NCBI GenBank assembly: GCA_963377175.1
Contig: CAUJNA010000469.1
Coordinates: 957,288-1,021,287, forward strand
DNA: 64,000 nt
Source of the DNA: Effrenium voratum
Lineage: Eukaryota > Sar > Dinophyceae > Suessiales > Symbiodiniaceae
Direction of reading: 5' to 3'
Both the position numbers and the translations under genes were made by a program. The notes under the pieces were generated by a model. The model made no database searches. It had not been told where the DNA came from and saw only the letters and a list, made by a program, of their open reading frames with translations. Positions 1 to 11,003 of this stretch are shown here, piece after piece (position 1 is the first letter of the stretch; every line of letters starts with the position of its first letter).

Positions 1-1113
1 CTTTGGACGCCCCACGAATAAGCGCAAACGCAACAAACACATGGAATAGTGGAGTGCTTAAAATGGACACCCCACAAAAGCCCGAACAAAAAAGGAATGG
101 AGTGATTCGGCAAAAAACGCCACTTGGTTGCTGGCGAGACCCCCCTGCAAAAAGCTTGTCACTTTTTGTGGGTCCAATGGAATACCCGTTTCCCAAAAAG
201 TTAAAGTCCAAAGATCCAAGCGTATAATGTTGACTCCATATTAATCAACCCAAGTTCATTAATAGGGGGCGGCCCAGGGTTTAGTGGGGATCATCACTTT
301 TGGAGGGGATCACCCGCTGTTAATAAACTGGGGTTGGTTTACATGGGGTCAGCCATAAAGAACAATGGTGTCTTTGGGGTTTGGACACCCCACAAAAGCC
401 CGAACGAGAATGTGGCCATCTTACCTTCAGGAACCTAGGACTGCTTTGATCTCCAGGGAAGCTCGTGCACGTTTGAGCATGCAGGAAAGCAAAGAAAGCC
501 CTAATGAAAACGGAAACGCAAGGTTCAGAAAGCCAACAAAAGGCTTAAATGAGGCAAACCCAAAGGAAACACAGAAACAGGGACGGCAAAGAAACCATGC
601 AATCAACAAATTAGCACGAAGGAACGTTACAAGATAGATGACACCAAATACAGCCAGCTTCCCTTTTGCTAGACCTCCAATGAACAGGGGCTTCCATTGA
701 GTTTGCCGTTGCACCAGCTTTTTCACCAAGCAAACCACCAGGACCCTGTTGACCTCCCTCTGATTCATCCATTATAGTGACCTCCTCTAAATTGCCTTGA
801 AGCGAACACACACACACACCCAAGAAAGAGAGACCCCCTCAAAGCATGCTTTACCCGGATCCTCTACATCAGCTTGCAAAGGCCCAAATGGGTGTCTTTT
901 GAATTGCACCCCCGATGTGGGGGGGACTTCAACATGAAATTGTTGCCATTGTCCTAACAGGCCCTTGTGCTACAGTGGGCAAGATCCAGGTACCCTCAAA
1001 AACCAACCACGGCCAAATCTCTGGATGGACACGACCCAAGTAGTTACCCTCAAAACCCCAACTTTGCGACTTTCAAGGCCCAGCGCGCCCCATCGAACTC
1101 CGAGCTCCTCCAC
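1..1113. other. Intron or flanking DNA, no exon seen
   Basis: No convincing exon on either strand. The segment carries a copy of a dispersed repeat (227-330) and a short duplicated motif reading GGACACCCCACAAAAGCCCG near 66-86 and 383-403. It probably belongs to the intron downstream of the exon ending at 1,114, but the gene continues off the window, so this is inference. Confidence 0.4.
227..330 (+). repeat. Dispersed repeat family R3, copy 1
   Basis: The text TTGACTCCATATTAATCAAC, then a G-run, then GGTTTAGTGGGGATCATCAC and TTTTGGAGGGGATCACCC recurs with small changes at 19,575-19,725, and its first part again at 29,801-29,830. The ends are not defined. It looks like a diverged transposon-derived repeat. 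Confidence 0.5.
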
Positions 1114-1200
1114 CTCGTGCTTGCGCCGGCTGTGGCGGCGCAGCTCCACGCAGACCCCGTCCACCACCGCCACGGCCATGGCCACGGCCAGCTCCGTGAC
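1114..1200 (-). CDS. Gene 2, exon at 1.15 kb (unknown protein)
   Basis: A GC-rich 87-base exon candidate with 29 codons and phase 0 at both ends. The AG acceptor precedes GTCACGGAG and the GT donor follows AAGCACGAG. The peptide starts VTELAVAMAVAVVDGV and continues with a basic CVELRRHSRRKHE stretch. The upstream sequence back to about 1,240 is open in the same frame, so the acceptor could lie further up. No family is recognised. Confidence 0.45.
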
Positions 1201-1352
1201 CTCGGAGTGCTCCGAAACGGCGCGGATCCAACGGCCGGGGCACCCCGGAAGGTTGGACCCATGGACCCAAGATACTGCTGAATATATGTTGTCGTGTTTG
1301 TCTAACCCAGCTATGACCCAGCTACTTGGAATATATGCTGGAGATCTGGTTT

Positions 1353-1396
1353 GAATATATATATATATATATACACATATATATATATATATATCA
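1353..1396 (+). repeat. (AT)n microsatellite
   Basis: An almost pure alternating AT tract interrupted once by ACAC. It lies in a presumed intron of gene 2. Confidence 0.9.
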
Positions 1397-2175
1397 GGTG
1401 GCTCCAACTTTGGTCCCAGTGATCGTATGGACCTCCGGCAGGTGGGTTGTTTCCTTGTGGGCTGCATTTGAGACCATCCAAAAACGGAGCCAGTTTGGAG
1501 AAACCCGTGGTACTTGAGAAAGGGGTTCTTTGCTTTATTTAACACCATCCAAAACGGTGCGACACGTTGCCCAACTTGACTCGGGCCAACAAAGTAGCCC
1601 GGATGGCTGATACCAACAATGACGGGCGAAATCGGGACATGACACAGCTTTACTTCACCCAAAATCATGCAGAATCTCTGAGTTAAAGGACACACAGTTG
1701 GGCATTCCCTGTGAGGTACTCAGAGCTCCCTCCCACTCTTAGAAGCTGCCCTTGAAAAACTGGCAGGTCTCTATCTAAATGCTACCAAGCTCCATCAGGC
1801 GAATATCGTAGGGTGCTAATTTCAGACCACGGAAAATGAGAAAGCCAGTGTATCCGTGACAATTCAGTACAACCACGCCAAATGACCATCGCGCACAATT
1901 CAACCATGCGCCGACCATTTTTCGCTGCAGCTGGAACCTTTTCAACCTGCGGAGGTATTTTTTCTAGGGGCACCTTCCCCATTCTTTCCAAGGATCCTTC
2001 TTTCTAGAAAACCTCCGGACACCCAAAGTTTGAACGGAGCCGGCTTTTGGACAGCACGATGGTTAACCCCATGTTAACCCCTAGATCGTTGCACCCAGAT
2101 TCCTTGCCGTTCCGATCCCTTCGTCCCAACCCAAAACCGCCCCAAACCGCCCAAAACCGCCCAACACCGTTGCAC
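1397..2175. other. Presumed intron of gene 2
   Basis: Lower-GC sequence with no exon candidate on either strand and no recognised repeat. It lies between two minus-strand exons with compatible phase (0 and 0). Confidence 0.4.
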
Positions 2176-2277
2176 CAAAAGCGCCCGGTGGTCGCGGATC
2201 AGAACCACCGCGCAGCCCTTGGCCATCTTGCGCACGCGCGCCACGGGAGGCTCTCGCACCCGCAGGGGGCTCGGAAC
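2176..2277 (-). CDS. Gene 2, exon at 2.2 kb (unknown protein)
   Basis: 102 bases, 34 codons, phase 0 in and out. The acceptor is CCCCCCAG and the donor is GTGCAA. The peptide begins VPSPLRVREPPVARVRK and continues MAKGCAVVLIRDHRALL. Third positions are mostly G or C, unlike the flanks. No domain is recognised. It follows the gene 2 start exon in matching phase, although other exons could lie in the 3-kb gap. Confidence 0.5.
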
Positions 2278-2902
2278 CTGGGGGGCCAGTGCGAGAGGTG
2301 GAATGACCACAAGACCGGGTGGGAAAATGAACCGTTCTAGGGGATTTCTGTAAAGGAAGCCACAAACAATCAATTTGTTTATAGGGGTCATTCCTTCATT
2401 CCCTGCTGCATCCGGGAAAACCCCCCAGCTGGCTGAATTGCAATCGTTGATGCAAAGTTGTTTCTGGACGGTGCGCTGGGCAAAGAAAGAAAAGGCTGGA
2501 AGAAGGCACACCTCTGCGCTTTTCATTTGGAGGGTGGGCTACCTTGTGAGGTCGGCTTCACCCTCCAACTCCCAAACCTGAGCCCCAGAGCCCCCTCTGG
2601 AACAGCCGTATTTGCATCTTGTCCGGGTGAGTTCTACAAGACAAGCCTGAAAATAAGAATAGATCAAGGAGCCGCATCTTCATTGATGCATTCCGAAGCC
2701 TGTGCGAGGTCGCAAACAAATCCCCAGGTCTTACCTGTGCAAAGCGTAATAGTTCACCAAACGCAAATAAGGAAGCCCTTAGTAACAAATCTTCATCATG
2801 GGTGAGCTCGTATAAACTGCAGGTGAGCTTGATATATACATACATACCAGTAGAGCCGGCGAAGCCGGTGGGCCGAAGTTTCCAAAATAAAATAAAAACT
2901 AT
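2278..2902. other. Presumed intron, nothing recognised
   Basis: No exon with paired splice sites was found on either strand, and no repeat was recognised except that sequence becomes pyrimidine-rich toward 2,900. Confidence 0.35.
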
Positions 2903-3023
2903 AGTTCTCTTTCTCTTTCTTTTCTTGACTCCTTTTCTCCGTCATTCTTCCTTTCTTCCTTTCTTTCCTTCCTTCCTCCCTTCTTTCCTTTTTTCTATCT
3001 GTCTTTTCTTTCTTTCTTTTGTT
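2903..3023 (+). repeat. Polypyrimidine lead-in to the TCTA array
   Basis: Irregular CTTT and CCTTC units that pass into the TCTA microsatellite at about 3,024. It is most likely degenerate microsatellite sequence. Confidence 0.7.
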
Positions 3024-3086
3024 TGCTTGTCTATCTATCTTTCTCTACCTATCTATGCCTAATTACCTATCTATCTATCTCTCGTG

Positions 3087-3133
<47 letters not shown>

Positions 3134-3555
3134 CTCTATCTATCTCTCTATCTCTCTATCTATATCTCTACCTATCTCTCCATCTCTCTATCTATCCATC
3201 TCTCTATATCCCTCTATCTCTGTCTCTCTCTTTCTCTATCTGTCTATCTATCTATCTATTTACCTCTCTATCTATTTATCTATCTATCGATCTATCTATC
3301 TATCTGTCTATCTATCCATCTATTTCTCTATCCATCTACCTATCTATCTATCTATATCTCTATCTCTCTATCTCTCTTTCTATCTATTTATCTGTCTATC
3401 TCTCTATCTATCTATCTATCTATCTTCTGCTTGTTTATCTATCTAACTATATATCTCTCCATCTATCTCTCTATCTCTCTTTATTTCTATCTTTCTATCT
3501 CTCTATCTCTCTTTCTTTCTATCTATTTATCTCTCTATCTCTTTCTCTATCTCTT

Positions 3556-3589
<34 letters not shown>

Positions 3590-4169
3590 CATCTATCTCT
3601 CCATCTATCTCCCGCGTATCTATCTATCTATCTATCTCTATATCTCGCTATGTATCCCTCTGTCGACCTATCTATCTATATCTCTCTCTATCTGTCTATA
3701 TCTCTATCTATCTATCTCTCTATCTCATTATCTCACGTGTATTTATCCATCTTTCTATCTCTTTATCTATCTATTTAAATTTACAATTATCTATCTACCT
3801 CTCTATCTATTTATTTCTCTATCTATCTACCTATCTATCTATCTCTCTCTATCTCTGTTTCTATCTATTTATTTATCTCTCTATCTATCTATCTATCTAT
3901 CTGTTTGTTTATCGTTTATCTATCTATTTATTTATCTCTCTATCTATCTATCTATATCTCTATCTATCTATCTATCTCTTTTTCTTTCTATTTATCTATC
4001 TCTCTATCTCTTTGTCTCGCTATCTCTCTCTGTCTATCTATCTCTCTCTCTATCTATCTATCTATCTATTTCTCTATCTCTTTATCTCTCTCTCTCTCTC
4101 TGTCTATTTATCTACCTATCTTGCTCTCTCTCTCTCTCTCTCTGTCTATCTATCTATCTATCTATGTAT

Positions 4170-4203
<34 letters not shown>

Positions 4204-4283
4204 CTCTTTCTCTATCTCTTTCTATCTATCTCTCTAGCTATCTCTCTATCTGTTTATTGATCTATCTATCTACCCATCTATAT
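3024..4283 (+). repeat. (TCTA)n microsatellite, about 1.25 kb
   Basis: About 1.25 kb of TCTA, TCTC and TCTG tetranucleotides. All three plus-strand frames are open across long parts, giving Tyr-Leu-Ser-Ile peptides that are an artefact of the repeat. The array is interrupted enough (CTCGTG, TTTAAATTTACAATT) to be old. Confidence 0.95.
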
Positions 4284-4291
4284 CTGCACAT

Positions 4292-4508
4292 AAAAGTTGC
4301 GATTTTCCATCCCCGAAAGTTGACTTCGCGTACTACTTTCGTACTTAAAAGTTGCGATTTTCGAGCCCCAGCTGCGAAAGTGGACTTCACGTACTACTTT
4401 CGTACTTAAAAGTTGCGATTTTCAAGCCCCAGCTGCGAAAGTTGACTTCGCGTACTACTTTCGTACTTAAAAGTTGCGATTTTCGAGCCCCGGCTGCGAA
4501 AGTTGACC
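4292..4508 (+). repeat. 61-bp tandem array, four copies
   Basis: Units start at 4,292, 4,347, 4,408 and 4,469 with AAAAGTTGCGATTTTC and contain CGTACTACTTTCGTACTT. The first unit is 6 bases shorter, the others 61 bases. It directly follows the TCTA microsatellite and passes into a second, different array. Confidence 0.9.
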
Positions 4509-4748
4509 TTGCAAAAGTGCTGCGCCTGCCACCAAATCTGCGCTTGACCTTGCGAAAGTGCTGCGCCTGCCACGAAATCTGTACTTGACCTTGCGAAAGT
4601 GCTGCGCCTGCCACGAATTTGGCACTTGACCTTGCGAAAGCGCTGCGCCTGCCACGAAATCTGTACTTGGCTTTGCGAAAGTACTGCGCCTGCCACGAAA
4701 TCTGCACCTGATATTTCGAAAGTGCTGCGCCTGCCACGCAATTCAAAC
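4503..4748 (+). repeat. 41-bp tandem array, six copies
   Basis: Units start at 4,503, 4,544, 4,585, 4,626, 4,667 and about 4,708 with TTGACCTTGCGAAAGTGCTG and contain CGCCTGCCACGAAATCTG. The period is exactly 41 bases, so the open minus-strand frames here are repeat artefacts. Confidence 0.9.
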
Positions 4749-4794
4749 CTTGAGTTGACCTTGCGAGCTTTCGCATCTCCGGAGACGCCGATTC

Positions 4795-4885
4795 GCGCAC
4801 AGGGCCACGCTTTTTGCGACTTTCTCATCTGCGAAAATGCAGATTCACGCACAGGGCCACGCTTTTTTGCGACTTTCTCTTCCCC
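4795..4885 (+). repeat. Direct duplication of about 56 bp
   Basis: The string CGCACAGGGCCACGCTTTTT followed by GCGACTTTCTC occurs twice, at about 4,797 and 4,850. It closes the tandem-repeat block. Confidence 0.8.
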
Positions 4886-5026
4886 TGCCACACGCGCGCG
4901 CATTTTTTCTCGCGGACTTATGCCTTCTCTTGTCATTTGTCTCAGATAGCTAGCTTTCAATTAGTTGCCGTAACACGGAAGTTCCTTCTAAACTTCCTTT
5001 GATAATATGCAAAACTTACTACAATG

Positions 5027-5080
5027 CCAAAAGCTGAATTAAGAATTGGATCCCCAAGTGTTACAGACTTTTCTCATGGG
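5027..5080 (+). repeat. Dispersed repeat R1, copy 1
   Basis: The text CCAAAAGCTGAATTAAGAAT then TGGATCCCCAAG and TTTCTCATGG recurs at 7,444-7,498, in shorter form at 34,543-34,585, and at 42,295-42,345. It looks like a short interspersed repeat. Confidence 0.6.
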
Positions 5081-5424
5081 CTTTCGCTCGTTGAACCCCC
5101 GAATCGGTGAGCCCCTACCACGCCTGGAACAGCGCCGCCTCCTCAGGCCTCACAGTCTCCTGGCGCTGGTTCCGTGCAAAAAACACAAGAGCATACGTAA
5201 AGCAATCAGTGAACGCCCTACAAGTTGCAAGTTGGGAACCAACAAACATCCAATGACTGCAGATGTTTGCCAGGTGTTCTTTGCTGGATGTGGGACATTT
5301 CTGGCCCTGACTGCAATTTTCGCAGGTGTTTGTGCTGGGGATTCCCATGGAACTGCAAAAGCAGCCGGGAAGATCCCTGAATTCCTGGCTCTTCAGATTC
5401 CTGACGCAAATCTAAGCTAAGGGC

Positions 5425-5562
5425 CTTCTTGGGTTCTGGCGTAGCTGGCGGGGTGGTGCGAGCACGGGCAGGAGAGGGCACCCAAAGTAGAGGCGAGCAC
5501 GGTGCGAGCTTCTCGGTGGGCTTTCGCGGCGTGGTGGGTGCACTCTGCTCGATGTCCGCCAT
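5425..5562 (-). CDS. Gene 2, start exon (unknown protein)
   Basis: ATG at 5,562-5,560 in the context GCGGCCATGGCG opens 46 codons up to a GC donor (AAGAAG then GCCCTT). The N-terminus begins MADIEQSAPTTPRKPTEK and continues into a Pro/Thr/Ala-rich, probably disordered tail. The frame stays open past the donor to about 5,220, so the exon could be longer. It is the first exon of a minus-strand gene that runs off the left edge. The upstream TTTGGCT resembles part of DinoSL but is too weak to call. Confidence 0.45.
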
Positions 5563-6605
5563 GGCCGCAACCCTCAACTTGCAGAACGAGAGCGCCAACA
5601 AGAATTAATTCAGCCAAACTGCTGCGATGCAAACTTCGGATGCATCGAATATACGGGCATGGGAATTCAGCTTCCCTCTACTTGGTGGTTTGGAGCGCAA
5701 TCGGTGATTTGGTGGTTAGGGAGTGGTTTCCCATCTACCCTCTACAAGGAGCAGTGAGTCAAATCCCTAAACAAGCAATCCAAACCACCAATTAAGGGCA
5801 ACCAGGAATGGCGTGCCAGGCCACTTGCAAAAACATGGTGCTGTTTTGGTGATATGTCAGCAAGCTTGGCAGCTGCAACCTGCCTTCATCGAACCACCGC
5901 TGCCTGTCCTGAGGTCTGCACTCAGGCGCGAGAGCATGACACGTTTCACCCATGTGGCAAGGGACGAGCCGCCACTTCGAACGTATTGCGGCGGCGTGCC
6001 ACAACAAAGCGCATTACTTATTGCAAACTGACCTCTGAGTTTCAGAAATGCACAACCATTCACGCGTATCTCGGATTTATCTAAAGGACCGACCGCCCTG
6101 GTCAAAAAGAATCCCCCAAAAAGACATGATCCCACCCTCAGCGGGGAATACTCTGAGTCGAATAGCTTTCCAGGCGTCCCCGGCTGTTTCCCCAATGGAT
6201 ATTCAAAAAGGGACACTCCAAATGGCTGGCGCCCTGCTGCCTTCAAAACAGCACCAACACACAAAAGCAAAAATAGCAAAACCGCACACAGTGCCCAGTT
6301 TATTCACGTTTGGCCGGCCTCTGGCGTGGTGTCTTTCGCTTTCTTCTGTGTCGCGCGCTCCAGGAAGCAAATGGCAACCTGAGCTTCTGGCACACAAAAA
6401 CGCAACCAAATTCGCCGCTAAAGTGGGCGTGCCAGGAGTAGTACAACGGGCTAACTTGGCCAAACGAGAAGAATGAGTTTGTGGGGGCTTCAAAACTAAA
6501 CTTAGTCATGATGGGCGTAAACGAGTAGTACTTCAAGGTGTAATTATGCGGCTCTCTGTTGCAATGCATTCATCCACTCAGACTTGCCCCTTGAGGCTGG
6601 CCAAC
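5563..6605. other. Intergenic region between genes 3 and 2
   Basis: It must hold the promoter region of gene 2 and the last exon(s) of gene 3, but neither a stop-bearing exon nor a promoter motif could be fixed. At 5,670-5,790 the text GGTGGTTTGGA and its inverted form TCCAAACCACC bracket CCCTCTACAAGGAG. Similar pairs occur near 15,020, 21,320, 36,810 and 40,530, suggesting a MITE-like repeat family. Confidence 0.4.
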
Positions 6606-6680
6606 CAGTGCGCTTCTCCAGCTCCTCATCTGGCTGGATGAACTGTGCCCAACTATAAGCGGTTTTCGATAAACGAGCGC
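6606..6680 (-). CDS. Gene 3, exon candidate at 6.64 kb
   Basis: 75 bases from a CCCCTTCAG acceptor to a GT donor, phase 1 in and out. The peptide starts ARLSKTAYSWAQFIQPDEEL. The 45 bases separating it from the 6.74-kb exon are also open in frame, so the two may be a single exon without that intron. No family is recognised. Confidence 0.35.
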
Positions 6681-6725
6681 CTGAAGGGGCTGAGGTCGCC
6701 ACCACTATACCAATAAAGAGCGCAC

Positions 6726-6758
6726 CTGAATCGTCAAATCTGCTGACGAGGAAGCCTA
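6726..6758 (-). CDS. Gene 3, exon candidate at 6.74 kb
   Basis: 33 bases encoding VGFLVSRFDDS, with acceptor TTTCAAG and donor GTGCGC, phase 1 in and out. The phase matches the neighbouring candidates on both sides. Short exons are easily mistaken, so support is moderate. Confidence 0.3.
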
Positions 6759-7049
6759 CTTGAAACCAGAAAGGGTTTGCCTCCGCTACTCCAATACTTT
6801 TCACTGTGGCACTTGACTCTTCCGCGCCACGTCCCGAAATTAACGCCAATGGTGCGCTTGTGCGCTTTTTCCGGGTTCAAGCGCTCGTCCTGTCGCCGGC
6901 TTCCACTGCCCCTCAACCACACGATGCAAACCCTATACAAGGCTTCATTTTCTGTGAGGGCAGTGGTGATGCAAAACCTCCACAGATCGGATCCAGCGCA
7001 CTTAGGCGGAGATAAGGAGCCGGCAGCTGAGGCCCAGCAAGCATCCCAC

Positions 7050-7069
7050 CTTGCACCTCCGGGAAGTTC
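7050..7069 (-). CDS. Gene 3, 20-base microexon candidate
   Basis: Acceptor TTTCCGCAG and donor GTGGGA frame 20 bases reading NFPEVQ. Phase 2 in and 1 out fit both neighbours exactly. A 20-base exon is at the limit of what can be trusted by eye. Confidence 0.22.
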
Positions 7070-7443
7070 CTGCGGAAACGGATCGATCCGGCTTGGTGTT
7101 CGTAGAGACATCTTACAGGGCCCCCACGTGAATGACCCCAATGGCCCCAATGGCCCAACAGCCTTGATGTTAACACCCTGCCCCCCAAGAGCTAAGGGGA
7201 ACAAACAAGGGATACTGCCACCCTTTAGATCAGCACTGCCAACTCCATGTTTCTTCCCATGACCCAACAAATAAGCTCATCGGTCCCTGTGAGGCTCCTG
7301 GGGAACTATCTCACGGAAGGCACAAACAAGGGGTTCAATGACTGTGAACAAAGCTTCTAAGGATTCTTTGGTGGGGGGGAGGCTGTGGTTGCCCCCAACA
7401 AGTCAAGGCAAGTCAAAACATCTGCTTAAATTTTCACTATACC

Positions 7444-7498
7444 TCCAAAAGCTGAACTAAGAATTGGATCCCCAAGTTTTACGGACCTTTCTCATGGC
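7444..7498 (+). repeat. Dispersed repeat R1, copy 2
   Basis: Nearly the same text as 5,027-5,080 (CCAAAAGCTGAACTAAGAAT, GGATCCCCAAG, TTTCTCATGG), in the same orientation. Confidence 0.65.
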
Positions 7499-9348
7499 TT
7501 CAGCTCGGCAGATTTTATCTGCATACCTTCCCATCCGCCTGGCAAAGAGTCCAAGTCGTCCTGGCTCGGCGCTAACGGCGGGGGAGTCTTGGTTGGCGCT
7601 GGGCGCAATTTTCCGCCGAACCAAATCAAGCGCCCTCGGGCGTAGGCTTGGGCACCCAAAACCCAGCTTCCCCAAAAGGCTCCTTCAACTCTGGTAACGT
7701 GCCGTCTTAAGGAAGTGTGTTTCATCAAGGGATCCAAGTCAAAGGTATGGCCGAAGCCCTTCCACGGGGGGCAAGGCCTGTGGTTGACGTCGCTTAGCCG
7801 AGAACTAATGGACCAAGTCTGTTGCCTGCCCTGTTGGAACCACGGATGGCACTGCATGGCTTGGAACCAATCTGACACCTGCGCCAAACTAAATAGGACA
7901 CTCGTTCGAAGCCACGCGCGGCCCCAGAATGCATCGAGACCTGCCCCCGCAAACTCTCAAACCCGTTTGCGCCTTCAGGTGCTGAGGCAAGTCCATCTCT
8001 GGACAACACCTCAGCTTCTTCGCTCTGGCGTTTGCCTCCCAAAAGGCGCAAGAACTCCTCAAAGACCAGTCTGGACGACCTTCTGTCAGAAAACCATGTT
8101 TACTTCTGGGAAAGCAGTGACTGGTGCCAAAAAGGGTGAGGCATTCAAATTGCATTGCGAGGGTTCATGGACCTGGAAGTTTGTCGGGCTGTTGAGAAGA
8201 GACGTCGTCAATATCGTGGCTCAAAGGTTTCTGCACAAGGAATGCAACTCTCATTGTTCTGCTTTTGCGCGAGGCGTCACAAAAAACACCGTGCCTCCAG
8301 ATTTTGCGTTCAAGCCTTCCAGCCAAGTACTCACAGCCACCGCCATGCTGGCTGAAGCCGCTGCATATCTCAAAAACACCGCCAACGCAGCCCGGAAAGT
8401 ATGAGCCGTTTTTTTGTTCACAGAACCTGTTCTGCACACAACTTGCTGTTGTGGGAGGCAACATTCGAAAATTCCCCAGAAACCGCGCACATGTGAGGGG
8501 ACCGTTTGGGCTCATATCCCAGGGCCCCTCAACCCCTCCCCGCTCAGGCATCTTGGCTCCTGATTCTGACCTGCTTTCAAGCTACTCTGATTGCTCGTTC
8601 ACCCTCAGACTGGAAGCATCAGGCTGCCTGTCTCCGGCCATCCCGTCACTGGGCTGCAGGCACGGTCTCCTGGCCGGCTTTGTTCAGTGCGAGTTCGTCG
8701 CACTCACTGCCCCTTGCAACCGGCAACTCCTGCAGCAATCCCCTATTTTCCGAAGCCGCACCTCCGGAAGCGGTGTGATAAAAAGACATGCAGAAGGAGT
8801 GACACTGACACAAGCCAATGGTTGGACACCTGAGCTGGCCAGCGTCTGGCACACGCAGGCTTGACATGGTGTGACACGCAAGGTGCTGACATCCACGCTA
8901 CGTCATTGGCACATACTGATCCAACACCCTAAACCCTACAGTCCGTTGTGTCAAAAGTAGAGATTTGGTGCCTGAAAATTGGTTTGCTTTTGGATTCCCT
9001 TTGAACCAAGGAATCTCAAAGGTTCTGAACCTCAGAACCGCTTTTCAAAAGGCTTGCGGCAAAGCACTTTTGAGCCGGTTCAAGTTCATGCACAAGGGAG
9101 GAAACCCCAACCATCCCAAATCCAAGGCCCCCTGGAAAGGAACCCAACCACCCCCAAATCTAAGGTCCGCAGCCTTCAAGTTCTTGGGATGGTCTGAGGT
9201 CATGGGGGCTGGGGGGGAGGGAGGGGGAGGGAGCCCCAAATAAAGCCTTAAAATAAAGGTTTGGGGCTTTATGAGGGCTTATTTGGGCTCCCTCCCCCCC
9301 CATGATGAGGGCCTTGTTTGGCCGCGGGGTAGGAAGCATACGCCTTAC
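7499..9348. other. Presumed intron of gene 3, nothing recognised
   Basis: A plus-strand frame is open for 229 codons at 7,715-8,404, but its composition and low regularity look like chance. No paired splice sites were found. Palindromic flanks around 9,230-9,300 (CCTCCCCC..., GCCCCAAATAA / TTATTTGGGC) form a large imperfect hairpin. Confidence 0.35.
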
Positions 9349-9407
9349 CCCCCCTTGGCCCCTTGCAGCTCTCCGGCCTCATCCTCGTCATTGAGAAGCT
9401 GCCGGTC
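9349..9407 (-). CDS. Gene 3, exon candidate at 9.4 kb
   Basis: 59 bases with acceptor GATGCACAG and strong donor GTAAGG. The acidic peptide is DRQLLNDEDEAGELQGAKG. Phase 0 in matches the 10.6-kb exon. The opposite strand also has an apparent 66-base exon here (9,369-9,434) with good splice sites. I prefer the minus strand because the chain of phases and the gene direction agree. Confidence 0.35.
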
Positions 9408-9835
9408 CTGTGCATCGACTCCGGAAATCAAAAGGTGCTTAAGAATGGAACATCTCTGGAGGCTCCGTATTAAACAGCCTTGGTGTGGCAACAAAGGTAT
9501 TGTTTTTGTTGCCGCCCCCTGCTAAAAATGAACAGAACCAACAAAAAGCAACACAAAACTCCCCAACCCCCCCCCCCCCAAAAAAAAAGAAGAAAGAAAA
9601 AAAAAAAGAAGTCCACAAGAGCGAAGGGTTTCGCGTTCTGTGCTTTGCCAGGTGGACTGAATGAACTAACCCCCACGGCTCACTGGGCCTCTAGCAGGCC
9701 ACTGAGGCGCGGGCCACAGGCCTGGCCTCCCGGGCTGGGCTGCCGCCCAGCCTAAGGCATGGAGCTTTGGGCCACATCCCAACCCCTTGGCCCACCTGGG
9801 CCAAATGCGGCAAGTAGAGCATCCATGTGGCTGGT

Positions 9836-9905
9836 CAAAAATAGGTACCCAGAATGGAACCCTGGTAAATGGAAACATGGACTAAAACCTGCGGTCCCTG
9901 GGTGG
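9836..9905 (+). repeat. Dispersed repeat R4, copy 1
   Basis: AATAGGTACCCAGAATGGAA, CCTGGTAAATGGAAAC and CGGTCCCTG. The same text is found reverse-complemented at 24,655-24,735. Confidence 0.55.
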
Positions 9906-10574
9906 TTTAGTTTTGACCCACATCCATGTGCCCGTTCGTCCCCTGGAAAACATATGGGAAAAAATAGATGTCCAGTCGTGAAATCGATCCCCTTTCATTT
10001 AAAAACCATCCGGTGAACACGGAAAAAAGTCTTAAGCGAATGCTGGCAGCCCCGGATGGGACCTGGAAGGAAAGCCGATCACCTTTTTGGGACCTCTAAA
10101 CATGGTTGCCACAAAGGGGGGAAAAACCAAAAGGTCCGATATGGTCGATTCGCTTTGAACAACTGACTGGCCAGAACTTGTCCTAAACTTTTGGCACTGA
10201 AGTTGTAACAAGTGGCACTTGTTTAGAAGTGAGTTGTCCCAAGCTGACCTGCACCTTCGTTTCTTAATGTTTCTTACAGCAGCGATTGGGAAACCTGAAT
10301 TCCATGATCTGCCGCGGCCTGCTCGAGCTGCCAATTCGTGGGATTGCAAAGGTGGTTCTGCTCAACAGAAGCCATGCTACTCTGAACAAACGTTGTTTCA
10401 AGACGTCATTCTCCATGGCGCCCCGGCACGTCCTTCAGACAGTAGTACATGTCTCAACCGATCTGCACTAGGCTACCTGTCCCCCCCGCCAACAAACGTA
10501 AACATGCCATAGTTCAGCACTGGCAAGCTCGAAGCACCCTGCCCGAAGCATCGAAGCACGCGCAATGGTCGCAC

Positions 10575-10633
10575 TTTGTCGCACGGCTCGGCCACGGCGC
10601 GTGGGTGCAGGGTTTGCAGGATGCCAAAGTCCA
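10575..10633 (-). CDS. Gene 3, exon candidate at 10.6 kb
   Basis: 59 bases, acceptor CTATTAG and donor GTGCGA. The peptide is DFGILQTLHPRAVAEPCDK after a split codon. Phase 1 in matches the 12.7-kb exon and phase 0 out matches the 9.4-kb exon. No family is recognised. Confidence 0.4.
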
Positions 10634-10860
10634 CTAATAGCCCTTTTAAACGCCAGTGCCACGCACGGACACACACACACAAGCCCACCTAAGCCAATTG
10701 TGGAAACCAGAGTTCTTCCTGCGGGCTGCTGAGGTTTCAGATGCTCCAATAACCGAAGCACATCGAAGGCTACGCCTCAAACCCCACACCGCACACTTGG
10801 GCCACATGCACTGAACTCTAAACTTGAATGCTCTGAGCTCTGCTTCAGCGAGCCACTAAT

Positions 10861-11003
10861 CTAGAAAACGGCGCGGATGCGCGTTCTGTGGATTTCACCT
10901 GATCTTCCCTCAGTAGGTTCGTTCTTAGGACTCTTCTTGTCGTACTCTTTCAATATCCTACAGGGGTGTATCCACAAAAAAACGCATCCAAACCGTTTCC
11001 TGG
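10861..11003 (+). mobile_element. MITE-like element M1, copy 1
   Basis: About 143 bases bounded by imperfect terminal inverted repeats: CTAGAAAACGGCGCGGATGC on the left and GCATCCAAACCGTTTCCTGG on the right. A second copy with better-preserved ends lies at 34,841-34,976. There is no coding capacity, so it would be a non-autonomous DNA transposon. Confidence 0.6.

Noticed and set aside
970..1695. 241-codon minus-strand frame
   Set aside because: It crosses an AT microsatellite and only its part around 1,114-1,240 looks coding; treated as an exon instead.
3019..4260. 413-codon plus-strand frame and its companions in the TCTA region
   Set aside because: Pure product of the TCTA/TCTC microsatellite; all three frames are open and the peptide is Leu-Ser-Ile-Tyr repeats.
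4387..4960. Minus-strand frames of 137 and 184 codons
   Set aside because: They run through the 41- and 61-bp tandem arrays and repeat the same short peptide in changing frames.
7715..8404. 229-codon plus-strand frame
   Set aside because: Starts in unremarkable sequence, lacks third-position GC preference and splice context, and matches no motif.
9369..9434. Plus-strand exon reading LSGLILVIEKLPVLCIDSGN with CAG acceptor and GT donor
   Set aside because: The overlapping minus-strand exon also has good splice sites and fits a chain of phases and the general gene direction; both cannot be right and the minus strand has more support.
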